A stretch of DNA of 17,878 nt from CAZVBV01 sp964578905 (lineage in GTDB: Bacteria; Patescibacteriota; Gracilibacteria; UBA4473). This document shows, piece after piece, positions 6,020-13,532 of the stretch (positions are counted from its first letter, which is position 1; the number at the start of each line of letters is the position of its first letter). The stretch is from contig CAZOER010000020.1 in assembly GCA_964578905.1 (NCBI GenBank), forward strand, positions 1 to 17,878, read 5' to 3'. Made by a program: the position numbers and the translations under genes. The notes under the pieces were generated by a model. It was given only the letters and a program-made list of their open reading frames with translations, was not told the DNA's origin and did no database searches.

Positions 6020-6859
6020 ATGATCACACCAAAAGATTTCGATTACGCACTACTCGACTGTGGAAACGGTCGTCGTATTGAACGGTTCGGTACGCTCACA
6101 ATAGATCGTCCCTGTATGCAGGCTGACTGGTCTCCGAAGACCAATCCAACCTCTGCCATAACATTTCAAAGAATAAACGGCACAGGGCAATGGAACGGCA
6201 TTGAGGCACTTCCTCCTACTCACGAGATAGCGATCGGCAACATCCGCGCCGAACTTCGCTTTTCTGCCAATGGGCAGGTCGGGATTTTTCCAGAACAGTT
6301 CGACAACTGGCGATGGATTTCTGAGCAGGTAAACAACGACACCAAAAAGCCACTCAAGATTCTCAACACGTTTGCCTACACCGGACTCTCTTCTCTCTTC
6401 GCGAGCGCACCTCACGCGTCAGTTTGCCACGTCGATGGAGCCAAGTCCGCTATAAACTGGGCAAAGCGCAACGCCGAAATCTCGGGTCTCACCGACGCCA
6501 AGATACGGTGGATATGTGATGATATTCAGAAGTTCCTTGCGCGGGAGATCCGTCGCGGGAATAAATACGACGCGATTATTCTTGATCCTCCTGCGTTTGG
6601 ACGGGGTGGGAAATCTCTGTGGAAAATCGAAAAGGATCTCGTCCCTCTTCTTCAGCAAGTTTCTCAGTTGCTCGTCGACCAACCGTTGTTTGTTATTCTT
6701 ACCTGTCACGCACCAGAACATTTTTCTGCTTCTGATTTAGCGGACATGCTTGAGGCACTTCCTCAGTTCAGTGGGAAGAAGGCGGAACAGTTGTTTCTTG
6801 AGATTCCTTCAGACACAGGAAACCCGTTGCCTTTGAGTTTTGGGGCAAGGATTTGTTAG
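6020..6859 (+). CDS. class I SAM-dependent methyltransferase, RlmI-like (PF10672 type)
   Basis: A 279-residue cytosolic enzyme. The SAM-binding Rossmann core is clear: motif I ILNTFAYTGLSS (114-125), the acidic end of strand 2 in VDGAKSAINWAKRN (138-151), a conserved Asp in ICDDIQKF and the catalytic-type DPPAFGRG (189-196). TCH at 228-230 aligns with the late Cys of the RlmI/cytosine-C5 rRNA methyltransferase group. The N-terminal PUA domain of RlmI is absent, so the protein matches the shorter 'Methyltrans_SAM' proteins. The substrate is most likely rRNA but cannot be told from sequence. The start codon sits at the predicted transcription start and there is no Shine-Dalgarno sequence. It is convergent with the peptidase-like gene, 7 bases apart. 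Confidence 0.85.
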   Translation: MITPKDFDYALLDCGNGRRIERFGTLTIDRPCMQADWSPKTNPTSAITFQRINGTGQWNGIEALPPTHEIAIGNIRAELRFSANGQVGIFPEQFDNWRWISEQVNNDTKKPLKILNTFAYTGLSSLFASAPHASVCHVDGAKSAINWAKRNAEISGLTDAKIRWICDDIQKFLAREIRRGNKYDAIILDPPAFGRGGKSLWKIEKDLVPLLQQVSQLLVDQPLFVILTCHAPEHFSASDLADMLEALPQFSGKKAEQLFLEIPSDTGNPLPLSFGARIC

Positions 6860-6866
6860 AGAATGC

Positions 6867-8381
6867 CTAGTACCACTCCTTCGGAAGTTTTAGCTTCGTG
6901 TTTTTCTTGATGACCAATCTTCCACCATAGGCATTCGATATCAGTCGGAATTTCTCCTTGTTCAGTTGATACACAATCTCTTCAATAGTAGCGGGATTAT
7001 AACCTAGTATCTTTGGCAGATTCGCTCCGTCAGTTTTCAAATAAGGACTAATCGCTTCCAAAGAACGCCCCTCCATAAAAGTTTCACTATGCGTTTTTGT
7101 TTCCAGTGGTTTTTCAACAAAAGATGAATCTGGTGTGAGAATCTCTCGTGGATTCCATCCTTGTGAAATATTAGAAAGTTTATCTATGTACAGCGTGTCT
7201 CCGATAATGTGCGCAATTTTGTCGTTTCCTAATGAAACCCCGACATGTGTCATACCGCTTCCACTCGAAAGTCTTAGTACCGTTCCTTTTTTGAGATTCA
7301 CATGTTTCTCTTCGTCATATTTTTCATTTTTCACATGTTCTAAATCATACACCTGAAGACCTTCCGCCGCACTTGAGGGACTAGACCAAAGTCCTGCCCG
7401 TTCAGCTGCATCTTTTCCAAAGATCATATCAAACGTTTCTTGCACTAAGGAAAGACAATAATACGATCCGTGATTTTTATTCCGTACCAAGAGGTATGTT
7501 TCAGGAAGTGGACTATCTCCGAGTTGGTAACTTCCATAATCGAGATTAAGAATCGTTCCTTCTGCGGCCTCTCGTATCACTTCTTCTCTCACGACGCTTT
7601 CCGCTCTTCCGGTAACTTCTGTCAGTTTTAGTTTTGTATAAATAGCTCTCATTGTCGCTGGAGCATGAGATCGGTCGGTTCCTATTTCATGATCGAGCCA
7701 CTTTCCCAATTTGAGATTCAAATCCTGAGCATTGTTGAAGTAAAGCGTGTTCACCACTCTTCCATCAATAGAATGTTGAATTCCCTTTTCCATTTTTTGG
7801 ATGGTGATAACGTGCCCATCGAGATTTAGGATGGCATTTTTATCATCTTCAATGCTGTAAGAAACAGCTTCTGGTTCAACAACTTCCTCTTCTTCAATCA
7901 CTGGAACACTTCCCGTTGGAATAAGCTCGAGTTCTTTATATATTTTGTTGACCTGTTTTCGTAGATTCGGACGCCCTGATCCAAACGCACTCGTAAAAGG
8001 CGCTGAGAGCTTTTTCGCAAGATCATCAAGATCCGTAAACGCTAACGTTTTCACATCCGCTCCGGCTCCCGCTTGATATCGAATTCCTCCATTTCGAACT
8101 CGATAAATTTGGAACCATTTATCTCCAATGAGAAGCGTCGCTTTTGCATTGTCTTTATCTATCTTTAGTTTCGGATCTACTTGCTGAGCCAGTGTTTCCA
8201 AAGCTATCTGCGTATCTTCTTGAATTACTTCTGGAGCATCATCATTTGCATTGTCTTTATCTATCTTTAGTTTCGGATCTACTTGCTGAGCCAGTGTTTC
8301 CAAAGCTATCTGCGTATCTTCTTGAATTACTTCTGGAGCATCATCAAGTGAATCTGTGAGATGTGGTGTAGAAATTCCCAT
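6867..8381 (-). CDS. large repeat protein with NlpC/P60- or CHAP-like cysteine peptidase domain
   Basis: A 504-residue protein with start ATG 8381 (MGISTPHL), just downstream of a good promoter. Residues 13-80 are two identical 34-residue units (DDAPEVIQEDTQ... to DNA). Two diverged copies of a ~75-residue module follow, at about 81-153 and 183-254, each running from 'A-x-L-x-(I/L)' through 'L-x-F-x5-DL-x2-KL' to an R-x(4,5)-IY-x-(K/E)-L-x-L end. Residues ~300-405 look like a papain-like cysteine peptidase: Cys309 in SYYCLSLVQETF and His379 in GSGMTHVGVSLGNDKIAH, preceded by the strand KKGTVLRL. The C-terminus (460-500) faintly resembles LysM. No signal peptide is visible, so a cell-wall role would need another export route. 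The stop is TAG. I am fairly sure of the fold and unsure of the function. Confidence 0.65.
   Translation of the reverse strand: MGISTPHLTDSLDDAPEVIQEDTQIALETLAQQVDPKLKIDKDNANDDAPEVIQEDTQIALETLAQQVDPKLKIDKDNAKATLLIGDKWFQIYRVRNGGIRYQAGAGADVKTLAFTDLDDLAKKLSAPFTSAFGSGRPNLRKQVNKIYKELELIPTGSVPVIEEEEVVEPEAVSYSIEDDKNAILNLDGHVITIQKMEKGIQHSIDGRVVNTLYFNNAQDLNLKLGKWLDHEIGTDRSHAPATMRAIYTKLKLTEVTGRAESVVREEVIREAAEGTILNLDYGSYQLGDSPLPETYLLVRNKNHGSYYCLSLVQETFDMIFGKDAAERAGLWSSPSSAAEGLQVYDLEHVKNEKYDEEKHVNLKKGTVLRLSSGSGMTHVGVSLGNDKIAHIIGDTLYIDKLSNISQGWNPREILTPDSSFVEKPLETKTHSETFMEGRSLEAISPYLKTDGANLPKILGYNPATIEEIVYQLNKEKFRLISNAYGGRLVIKKNTKLKLPKEWY
8143..8346 (-). repeat. exact 2 x 102-base tandem direct repeat inside the peptidase-like gene
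   Basis: 8143-8244 and 8245-8346 read identical base for base, including third codon positions. The unit is 34 codons, so the frame is kept. Complete identity points to a recent duplication, or a collapse/expansion error in assembly. Confidence 0.93.
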
Positions 8382-8402
8382 TTTTTCAATATAAATCCTG
8401 AT

Positions 8403-8431
8403 ATTGTAGCACAAATAAGCGCTTCTTACAA
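8403..8431 (-). promoter_or_regulatory. promoter of the peptidase-like gene with overlapping 12-base motif
   Basis: Minus strand: -35 TTGTAA (8431-8426), 17-base spacer, -10 TACAAT (8408-8403). The spacer contains AGCGCTTATTTG (8423-8412), which is repeated in inverted orientation at 8792-8803 upstream of the regulator gene. A repressor bound here would block the promoter. Confidence 0.6.
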
Positions 8432-8471
8432 GCACCTGAGCGACATTTAGAGAGAATTCATCAACACATCC

Positions 8472-8759
8472 CTACTTCTTTTTCAAAAGAGAATACACCG
8501 CTTCAAATCCTCCCGTTCCATATTGAAGCATCCGACTCGCTCGGGACACAAGCGTCACGCTACACCCGACTTTCTTCGCGACTTCCCTTTGTGGAAGATC
8601 CGTTTCCAGAAGCATTTGAACTATTTCCCATCGTTCAATGAGAGCTTCGATTTCCTGTGGTGTAAAAATATCCTCAAAAAATGCCTGCGCTTTTTTTTCA
8701 TCCTTCAGCAAGAGAAAGGCCTGGATGAGCTTGGTAACTTTTTTCTTTTGTACTTTCAT
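8472..8759 (-). CDS. TrpR/YerC-like helix-turn-helix regulator
   Basis: A 95-residue DNA-binding protein of the TrpR/YerC-YecD superfamily. The core aligns with E. coli TrpR: FTPQEIEALIERWEIVQMLL corresponds to [20 protein letters not shown], and LPQREVAKKVGCSVTLVSRA corresponds to the SQREL...TITR helix-turn-helix. The downstream QYGTGGFEAVYSLL is YerC-like. I start at ATG 8759 (MKVQKKK); a TTG 18 bases upstream is possible. The gene follows aroA by 37 bases and may be both the last operon gene and transcribed from its own promoter, with -10-like TACCAT (8771-8766) making a nearly leaderless mRNA. Position behind a full trp operon suggests a tryptophan-sensing repressor, but YerC proteins have no proven ligand, so this is inference. 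Confidence 0.82.
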   Translation of the reverse strand: MKVQKKKVTKLIQAFLLLKDEKKAQAFFEDIFTPQEIEALIERWEIVQMLLETDLPQREVAKKVGCSVTLVSRASRMLQYGTGGFEAVYSLLKKK

Positions 8760-8772
8760 AGGAGTATGGTAA

Positions 8773-8803
8773 CACAAATATTACAATGTCGAGCGCTTAT
8801 TTG
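8773..8803. promoter_or_regulatory. candidate operator of the TrpR-like regulator
   Basis: Inverted half-sites CAAATA (8775-8780) and TATTTG (8798-8803). The right half extends to AGCGCTTATTTG (8792-8803), exactly repeated as the reverse complement at 8412-8423. The left half CACAAATA (8773-8780) is also found at 8410-8417. The site spans the end of aroA and the start region of the regulator gene, which fits autoregulation. Confidence 0.4.
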
Positions 8804-10008
8804 AGATTGATAAGGACATCCCAAAACCCTGGGAACGATTTGGAAACAACCTCCGGATTCTGGATTCGCAGTCCTGGAATTTTCATCTGTGCCATCCCAA
8901 ACGCCATCGCCATCCGATGATCATCGTATGTTTGGATGGTTGCTTCCTTCGGTTCCCCTCCGTGAATCACAATGGAATCTTCGGTGACTTCACTGAGTAT
9001 CCCCATCTGCGCGAGTTCTGTGTGGAGAGCCGTGAGCCGATCACACTCCTTGAGCGGGAGAGTATGAAGTCCTGTGAGCGTTGTTGTTCCTTTACAAAAA
9101 GCTGCGAGCACTGCCAACGTCAACGCACTGTCTGGGAAGAGACGACAGTCCACAGTTCCTGGACTCTGCAACGAGCCTGACGGCGTGAAGAGGAGTCCTT
9201 CTGGTGTTTCCCCTATTTCCATTCCCATAGCCTGTAGAGCGGGGACGATGAGGGCATCAGGTTGTGATGAATTCAACGTAAGATGCGGAATGATGAATGA
9301 TTTTTTTTGGAGCAAAGCAACTCCTGCCAGATACCCCACACTCGCCCAATCTGGTTCCACAAAATACGTTTCATGCGATGTGTAATGCCCCAAGAGCATG
9401 TATCCATCCATGGTTTCTGCCGACAGAACCCCAAAGTCCGCAAGAACTTTTTGTGTTAGGCTGATGTAAGAAACCGACGTTCGTTCGCCAGTGATGACTA
9501 TTTTTTTTACCCCCAGAGCAACACCGCTCAAGAGAAGTGAACTGATGCCTTGGCTACTGTCTCCTCCCTTTATAATAATTTCTTCTGATAGTTTGTGCTG
9601 TCGGATGGTCAGAGGGAGTTTATCAGTGATGTCTGCCCCTGCGTTTTTGAGTGATTGAACGAGAGATGAAATGGGTCGTTCTCGCAATCGTTCTGATCCA
9701 TCGAGGATTTTTTCGCCAGGAACGAGTCCAAGAAAACTCATAAGAAATCGCAATGGCGCGCCCCCATGTCCAACGTTGAAGTCTGTATTTTGAAGCGTGA
9801 ACGCTTTCGGTGGTGTGATTTCAAAGACTGATGATTCCAACGATTTTATTTCGACGCCACATTGTTCGAGTGCCTGCAGGAGATGCCCAACATCGTCTCC
9901 ATCGGGAACATTGTGCAGGATGGTCGGTTTCGTGCAGAGTGCCGCGCAGATGAGTGCGCGTTGAGCAATCGACTTAGATCCTGGGATGGGAATTATTGGG
10001 GCTGACAT
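8797..10008 (-). CDS. aroA: 3-phosphoshikimate 1-carboxyvinyltransferase (EPSP synthase)
   Basis: Transfers the enolpyruvyl group of PEP to shikimate-3-phosphate, the sixth shikimate step, in the cytosol. The 403-residue protein has PGSKSIAQRA (K12, S13, R17), GSERLRERPI, the SSQ of GGDSSQGISS, LFPDSALTLAVLA with the catalytic Asp, LKECDRLTAL, YDDHRMAMAFGMA and KSFPGF with the C-terminal catalytic Lys. The N-terminus is short: the first motif begins at residue 9. The PEP-loop, usually NAGTAxR, reads GHGGAPLR, so the conserved Thr is Ala, a notable change in the loop where glyphosate tolerance arises in other enzymes. The gene overlaps the end of trpG by 16 bases and ends in TAA. Confidence 0.95.
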   Translation of the reverse strand: MSAPIIPIPGSKSIAQRALICAALCTKPTILHNVPDGDDVGHLLQALEQCGVEIKSLESSVFEITPPKAFTLQNTDFNVGHGGAPLRFLMSFLGLVPGEKILDGSERLRERPISSLVQSLKNAGADITDKLPLTIRQHKLSEEIIIKGGDSSQGISSLLLSGVALGVKKIVITGERTSVSYISLTQKVLADFGVLSAETMDGYMLLGHYTSHETYFVEPDWASVGYLAGVALLQKKSFIIPHLTLNSSQPDALIVPALQAMGMEIGETPEGLLFTPSGSLQSPGTVDCRLFPDSALTLAVLAAFCKGTTTLTGLHTLPLKECDRLTALHTELAQMGILSEVTEDSIVIHGGEPKEATIQTYDDHRMAMAFGMAQMKIPGLRIQNPEVVSKSFPGFWDVLINLK

Positions 10009-10574
10009 AAATTCAGGAAATTACTGATAATGGTTTTTCCGTGCGGTGTCCCGATTGATTCAGGATGAAACTGCACCCCGTAGAGTGGTTTTTCTTTGTG
10101 CTCAAATGCCATGATAATACCATCTTCCGTCTCCGCGGTAATCGTGAGTGCTTCTGGGAAATTGTCTTTGTCCACAATGAGTGAGTGATACCGCATTGCT
10201 TCGAACGGGTTCGGGAGGTCTTTGAAAAGTGGACTTAATCCCCTCTGGTGAATGGGTGAGGGTTGCCCATGTTTGGGTTCCGTACGGATGATTGTTCCTC
10301 CGTGTAAATGTCCCATGAGCTGATGCCCAAGGCACACCCCAAGCGTTGGTATTGATAATTTTTTAATAATATCTGTGCAAATCCCCACATCCTCTGGAGT
10401 CAGTGGCGTCCCCGGTCCGGGCGAGAGAATGATTCCGTCCGGATGCATCGTTTGAATTTCATCGAGCGTAATCTTGTTGTTGAGCTCAACAATAACCTCC
10501 ACGTCCAGTTCTCGAACGTATTGCATCAAGTTGTAGGTGAACGAATCGTAGTTATCGATCATCAGGATTTTCAT
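9993..10574 (-). CDS. trpG: anthranilate synthase glutamine amidotransferase subunit
   Basis: Supplies ammonia from glutamine to TrpE for anthranilate synthesis. The 193-residue class I amidotransferase has DNYDSFTYNL at the N-terminus, the oxyanion segment SPGPGTP, the nucleophile Cys81 in GVCLGHQ, and the His170/Glu172 pair in QFHPESIGT. The family also includes PabA for folate synthesis, and one protein may serve both. Its place between trpE and aroA, with a 4-base overlap with trpE, makes the tryptophan role primary. Length is normal for a free-standing subunit; there is no fusion to trpD or trpE. Confidence 0.95.
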   Translation of the reverse strand: MKILMIDNYDSFTYNLMQYVRELDVEVIVELNNKITLDEIQTMHPDGIILSPGPGTPLTPEDVGICTDIIKKLSIPTLGVCLGHQLMGHLHGGTIIRTEPKHGQPSPIHQRGLSPLFKDLPNPFEAMRYHSLIVDKDNFPEALTITAETEDGIIMAFEHKEKPLYGVQFHPESIGTPHGKTIISNFLNLCQPQ

Positions 10575-11893
10575 TGTTTTGAAGGAGGAAGAGACGCGAG
10601 AACTCTCCGGAGTGATTGTGATTTATTCTGAAGTTCTTTCCATTCATACTCTGGAACACTGTCTTTTACAATACCCGCCCCGACTTGTATTTTTGCTCGA
10701 CCGTTCTGCAAGTGCACTCCTCGAATATTAATCGCCATCTGAAGATCACCGTTGGTAGCGATCATTCCCGTTGCGCCCCCATAGAATCCTCGGGAACTGT
10801 TTTCCAAAGATTGAATAAGATTAATCGCTCGTAATTTTGGAGCCCCGCTGAGTGTGCCCGCTGGGAAAATACTTTTCAAAAAATCAACAGCGTCGTACTG
10901 CGGATCTATCTCTGCTTCAATATCGCTGAGCAAATGCATCACATGCGCATACGCCTGAAGATATTTATGCTTCGTCACCTGAATCGTTTTGGGAATGGAA
11001 ATGCGTCCCAGATCGTTGCGTCCCAAATCCACCAACATATCGTGTTCTGCGTTTTCTTTAGGATCAGAAAGAAGTTCTGCTTCTGTTTTTTTGTTCTCGG
11101 CTTCGGTTAATTTCCGACGACGGGTTCCCGCTATCGGCGAAACGAGTAAGTGTGATCCTACTTTTTTCCCAATAATTTCCGGACTCGCACAGGTATAGAT
11201 TCCGTGCTGACCGTAATCGGCAAGTATCAGATGCGTGGTTGGTTCGAGTTGCTTCAAGGCACTGTACAAATCCAGTTCTCTCCCCGTTGGAATATCTTCT
11301 TCAAAGACATGCGACAACACCAGTTGGAACACTTCCCCCGCATAAATAGCATCACGCGCTGTTTTTACCGATTCGAGAAATGTCGGGTCAGGAGCATCCT
11401 TCCCTCCGGGTATTTGTGTATTGAGGGGAGAGGGCGAGATGGGAGTTATTGCGCGAAGAATTGCTTCGATATCTTCACATTGGTTTTTTGGATGCTGGAG
11501 AATCGTGATGAGATTTTGTACGTGATCAAAAACGCAAACCAATCCAAATTCATACAAAAGCGTTCGCGGAATATTTTCTTCGTGTTTGGGGCTGTATTTT
11601 GGAAAAAAATCAAAAACCGATTCAAAAGAAATCCCTCCCATGAGACCACCCGAAAAATACGGATTGTGACGAAAGGAGTGACATTTTGCGAGTGTCTCAC
11701 GAAGACAATATCCAATATCATCCGACACTTCCACCTGTTGCACAGGCGCACACGCCACAAACGAAATACGATTGGTTTCATCTTGCACCGCTGATTCGAG
11801 CAAAATCGCAGGAGCCCCGTACGCCTTTCTCAACGATGCGAAAAGTGCGAGCGGAGTGAGCCCTGGATACGAAGAGAGTTGGAAAGCTTTCAT
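10571..11893 (-). CDS. trpE: anthranilate synthase component I
   Basis: Converts chorismate and ammonia to anthranilate. The 440-residue protein has LLES (31-34), the usual tryptophan feedback motif near the N-terminus, then GEVFQLVLSHVFE, the chorismate-binding core PIAGTRRR, HDMLVDLGRNDLGRIS, FPAGTLSGAPKLRAINLI, FYGGATGMI and QVGAGIVKDSVPEYEW. The LLES motif suggests feedback inhibition by tryptophan is kept and separates it from most PabB proteins. PIAGTRRR has Arg where most TrpE have Pro (PIAGTRPRG). The start ATG shares one base with the TGA of the DAHP synthase gene (TGATG), and the end overlaps trpG by 4 bases, so the two subunits are translationally coupled. Confidence 0.95.
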   Translation of the reverse strand: MKAFQLSSYPGLTPLALFASLRKAYGAPAILLESAVQDETNRISFVACAPVQQVEVSDDIGYCLRETLAKCHSFRHNPYFSGGLMGGISFESVFDFFPKYSPKHEENIPRTLLYEFGLVCVFDHVQNLITILQHPKNQCEDIEAILRAITPISPSPLNTQIPGGKDAPDPTFLESVKTARDAIYAGEVFQLVLSHVFEEDIPTGRELDLYSALKQLEPTTHLILADYGQHGIYTCASPEIIGKKVGSHLLVSPIAGTRRRKLTEAENKKTEAELLSDPKENAEHDMLVDLGRNDLGRISIPKTIQVTKHKYLQAYAHVMHLLSDIEAEIDPQYDAVDFLKSIFPAGTLSGAPKLRAINLIQSLENSSRGFYGGATGMIATNGDLQMAINIRGVHLQNGRAKIQVGAGIVKDSVPEYEWKELQNKSQSLRRVLASLPPSKQ

Positions 11894-12924
11894 CAGTGTG
11901 TAATTTTTTTCAAGAAAGCTTCGGTTTCATCCCATCCCAAACACGCATCCGTGAGTGATGCTCCGTGAACACACTGTGCGTCGTCGGAAGGAATATCTTG
12001 TTTTCCAAGATGGAGGAAACTCTCCATCATCAATCCTTTTACCGCCCCCTCCGGGTGCTCTTTTTTATACGCGAGCACACTCTCGGCAACGACTAATTGG
12101 CTGAGTGTATTTTTCTTTCCATTGCCGTTGATACTATTTTCATGACTGGCATCGACGATGATGGATGGGTTTTTAATTTTTTGTGTAGAAAGCAATTCCG
12201 TCGCGAGATCAAGAACATGGTTGTAATAATTCGGTCGTCCTCCCCCGCCTCGCAAGACAAGATGCGCATACGGATTCCCGGTCGTTCGAACGGCTTCTCC
12301 CAGATGCGGAAACGGACCGTTTTCCTCTTGCGCAACAAGTACACTTTGAATGGCTTTTGTCAGGTCACCACTGGTAGGATTTTTCATTCCCATCGGAAAA
12401 TCTATCCCCGAAGCAACCATTCGTTTTCGTTGCAATTCTGATGACCGAGCCCCGATGCATCCATAACTATACAAATCACTCAAGTACGGAAGACAAAGAT
12501 CGGTATACAAAACTTCATCTGCAATCGGCAGGTCTATTTCTTCTACAACGTGAAGCATCATTTTTCGGCAATACGCAATTCCAGCCGGAACATCCGGTTC
12601 TCCGAAAGGATCTGGATGCAACAATGCCCCTTTCCATCCAAACGTTGTTCTTGGCTTTTGTGTGTAAACTCGGAAAACAACTTTTACTTTGTCTTTCAAC
12701 GATTCAGTCGCCTTTTTGAGTTTTTGAGCGTACTCAATCACCGCGTCTTCTGGCCACGCACTACACGGTCCGATAATCAGGAGGAGTCTCTTATCCTTTC
12801 CAGAACAAATATCCTGTATTTCCTGTCTATGCTGAGCAATGCGCTTTTCCGTTTCAGGAGAAAGTGGGTATTGTTCGAGCACATCAGAAGCCTTTGGAAG
12901 TGGGGAGACAGTCGTAAATGTCAT
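11893..12924 (-). CDS. 3-deoxy-7-phosphoheptulonate synthase (DAHP synthase, type I alpha)
   Basis: Condenses PEP and erythrose-4-phosphate, the entry step of the shikimate pathway. The 343-residue protein is of the AroF/G/H type: LLLIIGPCSAWPEDA, FRVYTQKPRTTFGWKG, the signature YGCIGARSSELQ, GMKNPTSGD, LRGGGGRPNYY, VDASHENS, GLMMESFLHLGKQD and SLTDACLGW at the end. Metal and substrate residues (Cys of GPCS, His of DASHEN, Glu of MMES, Asp of TDAC) are present. Family members are each tuned to Phe, Tyr or Trp. Being inside a trp operon suggests control by tryptophan, but the allosteric residues cannot be judged by eye, so I leave the letter of the symbol open. It overlaps trpF by 4 bases and trpE by 1. 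Confidence 0.94.
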   Translation of the reverse strand: MTFTTVSPLPKASDVLEQYPLSPETEKRIAQHRQEIQDICSGKDKRLLLIIGPCSAWPEDAVIEYAQKLKKATESLKDKVKVVFRVYTQKPRTTFGWKGALLHPDPFGEPDVPAGIAYCRKMMLHVVEEIDLPIADEVLYTDLCLPYLSDLYSYGCIGARSSELQRKRMVASGIDFPMGMKNPTSGDLTKAIQSVLVAQEENGPFPHLGEAVRTTGNPYAHLVLRGGGGRPNYYNHVLDLATELLSTQKIKNPSIIVDASHENSINGNGKKNTLSQLVVAESVLAYKKEHPEGAVKGLMMESFLHLGKQDIPSDDAQCVHGASLTDACLGWDETEAFLKKITH

Positions 12925-13532
12925 GATATTTTTGTAAGAAGTGAGGTGAGTTTTGTTTCAGAGAAGTGACCATGTTGGTCTTCGATGGCGGACGCTGTGT
13001 CAAAAAAATGAGCATCAGGATACCGTTCGAGAAGCGCTTCAACATTGTCCTCCCCAATCCCTCCGGCAATCGCGTACGCTTGATTGGATGCTCGACAAAG
13101 TTGTACCGCTTCTTCTAGTAATGCGGTTTCCGCAGCCTTTCCTTTTCCCGGCAGAGGACCATCTAAAAGAATAATTTTTACGTGCCCAAGATACTGCATT
13201 ACGACCTCAATGTCATGTTTCTTCTGCAAGGAAATCCCCTTTATAACCCGCTGTGATAGCTCCTGAATAAAGGCGAGCGACTCTTGTCCGTGAAGTTGCA
13301 CGAAGTCGAGGTTGTATTTCGTTGCGAGAGATTTCACCTCTTCAAGTGATTGGTTCTGAAACACTCCGACGTATTGCGAATGTTTGGGAGAGGGTGTGAG
13401 TTGATTTAAAAATTCAGAAGTCACGCATCGCCGAGACGTCGGGACGAAGTTGAACCCGAGAAAAGCAACGTTTGAATCCACGCAAGCCTGCAACATTTCT
13501 GTAGTTCGAATTCCGCAGATTTTTGTTTTCAT
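12921..13532 (-). CDS. trpF: phosphoribosylanthranilate isomerase
   Basis: Isomerises N-(5-phosphoribosyl)anthranilate to CdRP, a TIM-barrel enzyme of the cytosol. The 203-residue protein has KICGIRT with the general base Cys6, LGFNFVPTSRR, VGVFQN, FVQLHGQES, LLDGPLPGKG with the general acid Asp124, AGGIGEDNV (phosphate loop) and FFDTASAIED near the C-terminus. The usual 'SSGVE' is TASAIE, and 'GGTGK' is PGKGK, both mild deviations in the phosphate region. It is stand-alone, not fused to trpC. The ATG and TGA junctions on both sides overlap by 4 bases with trpA and the DAHP synthase gene. Confidence 0.94.
   Translation of the reverse strand: MKTKICGIRTTEMLQACVDSNVAFLGFNFVPTSRRCVTSEFLNQLTPSPKHSQYVGVFQNQSLEEVKSLATKYNLDFVQLHGQESLAFIQELSQRVIKGISLQKKHDIEVVMQYLGHVKIILLDGPLPGKGKAAETALLEEAVQLCRASNQAYAIAGGIGEDNVEALLERYPDAHFFDTASAIEDQHGHFSETKLTSLLTKIS

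Noticed and set aside
8144..8359. 71-codon plus-strand ORF with repeated LYLSLVSDLLAEPVF units
   Set aside because: It is the antisense shadow of the exact tandem duplication in the peptidase-like gene.
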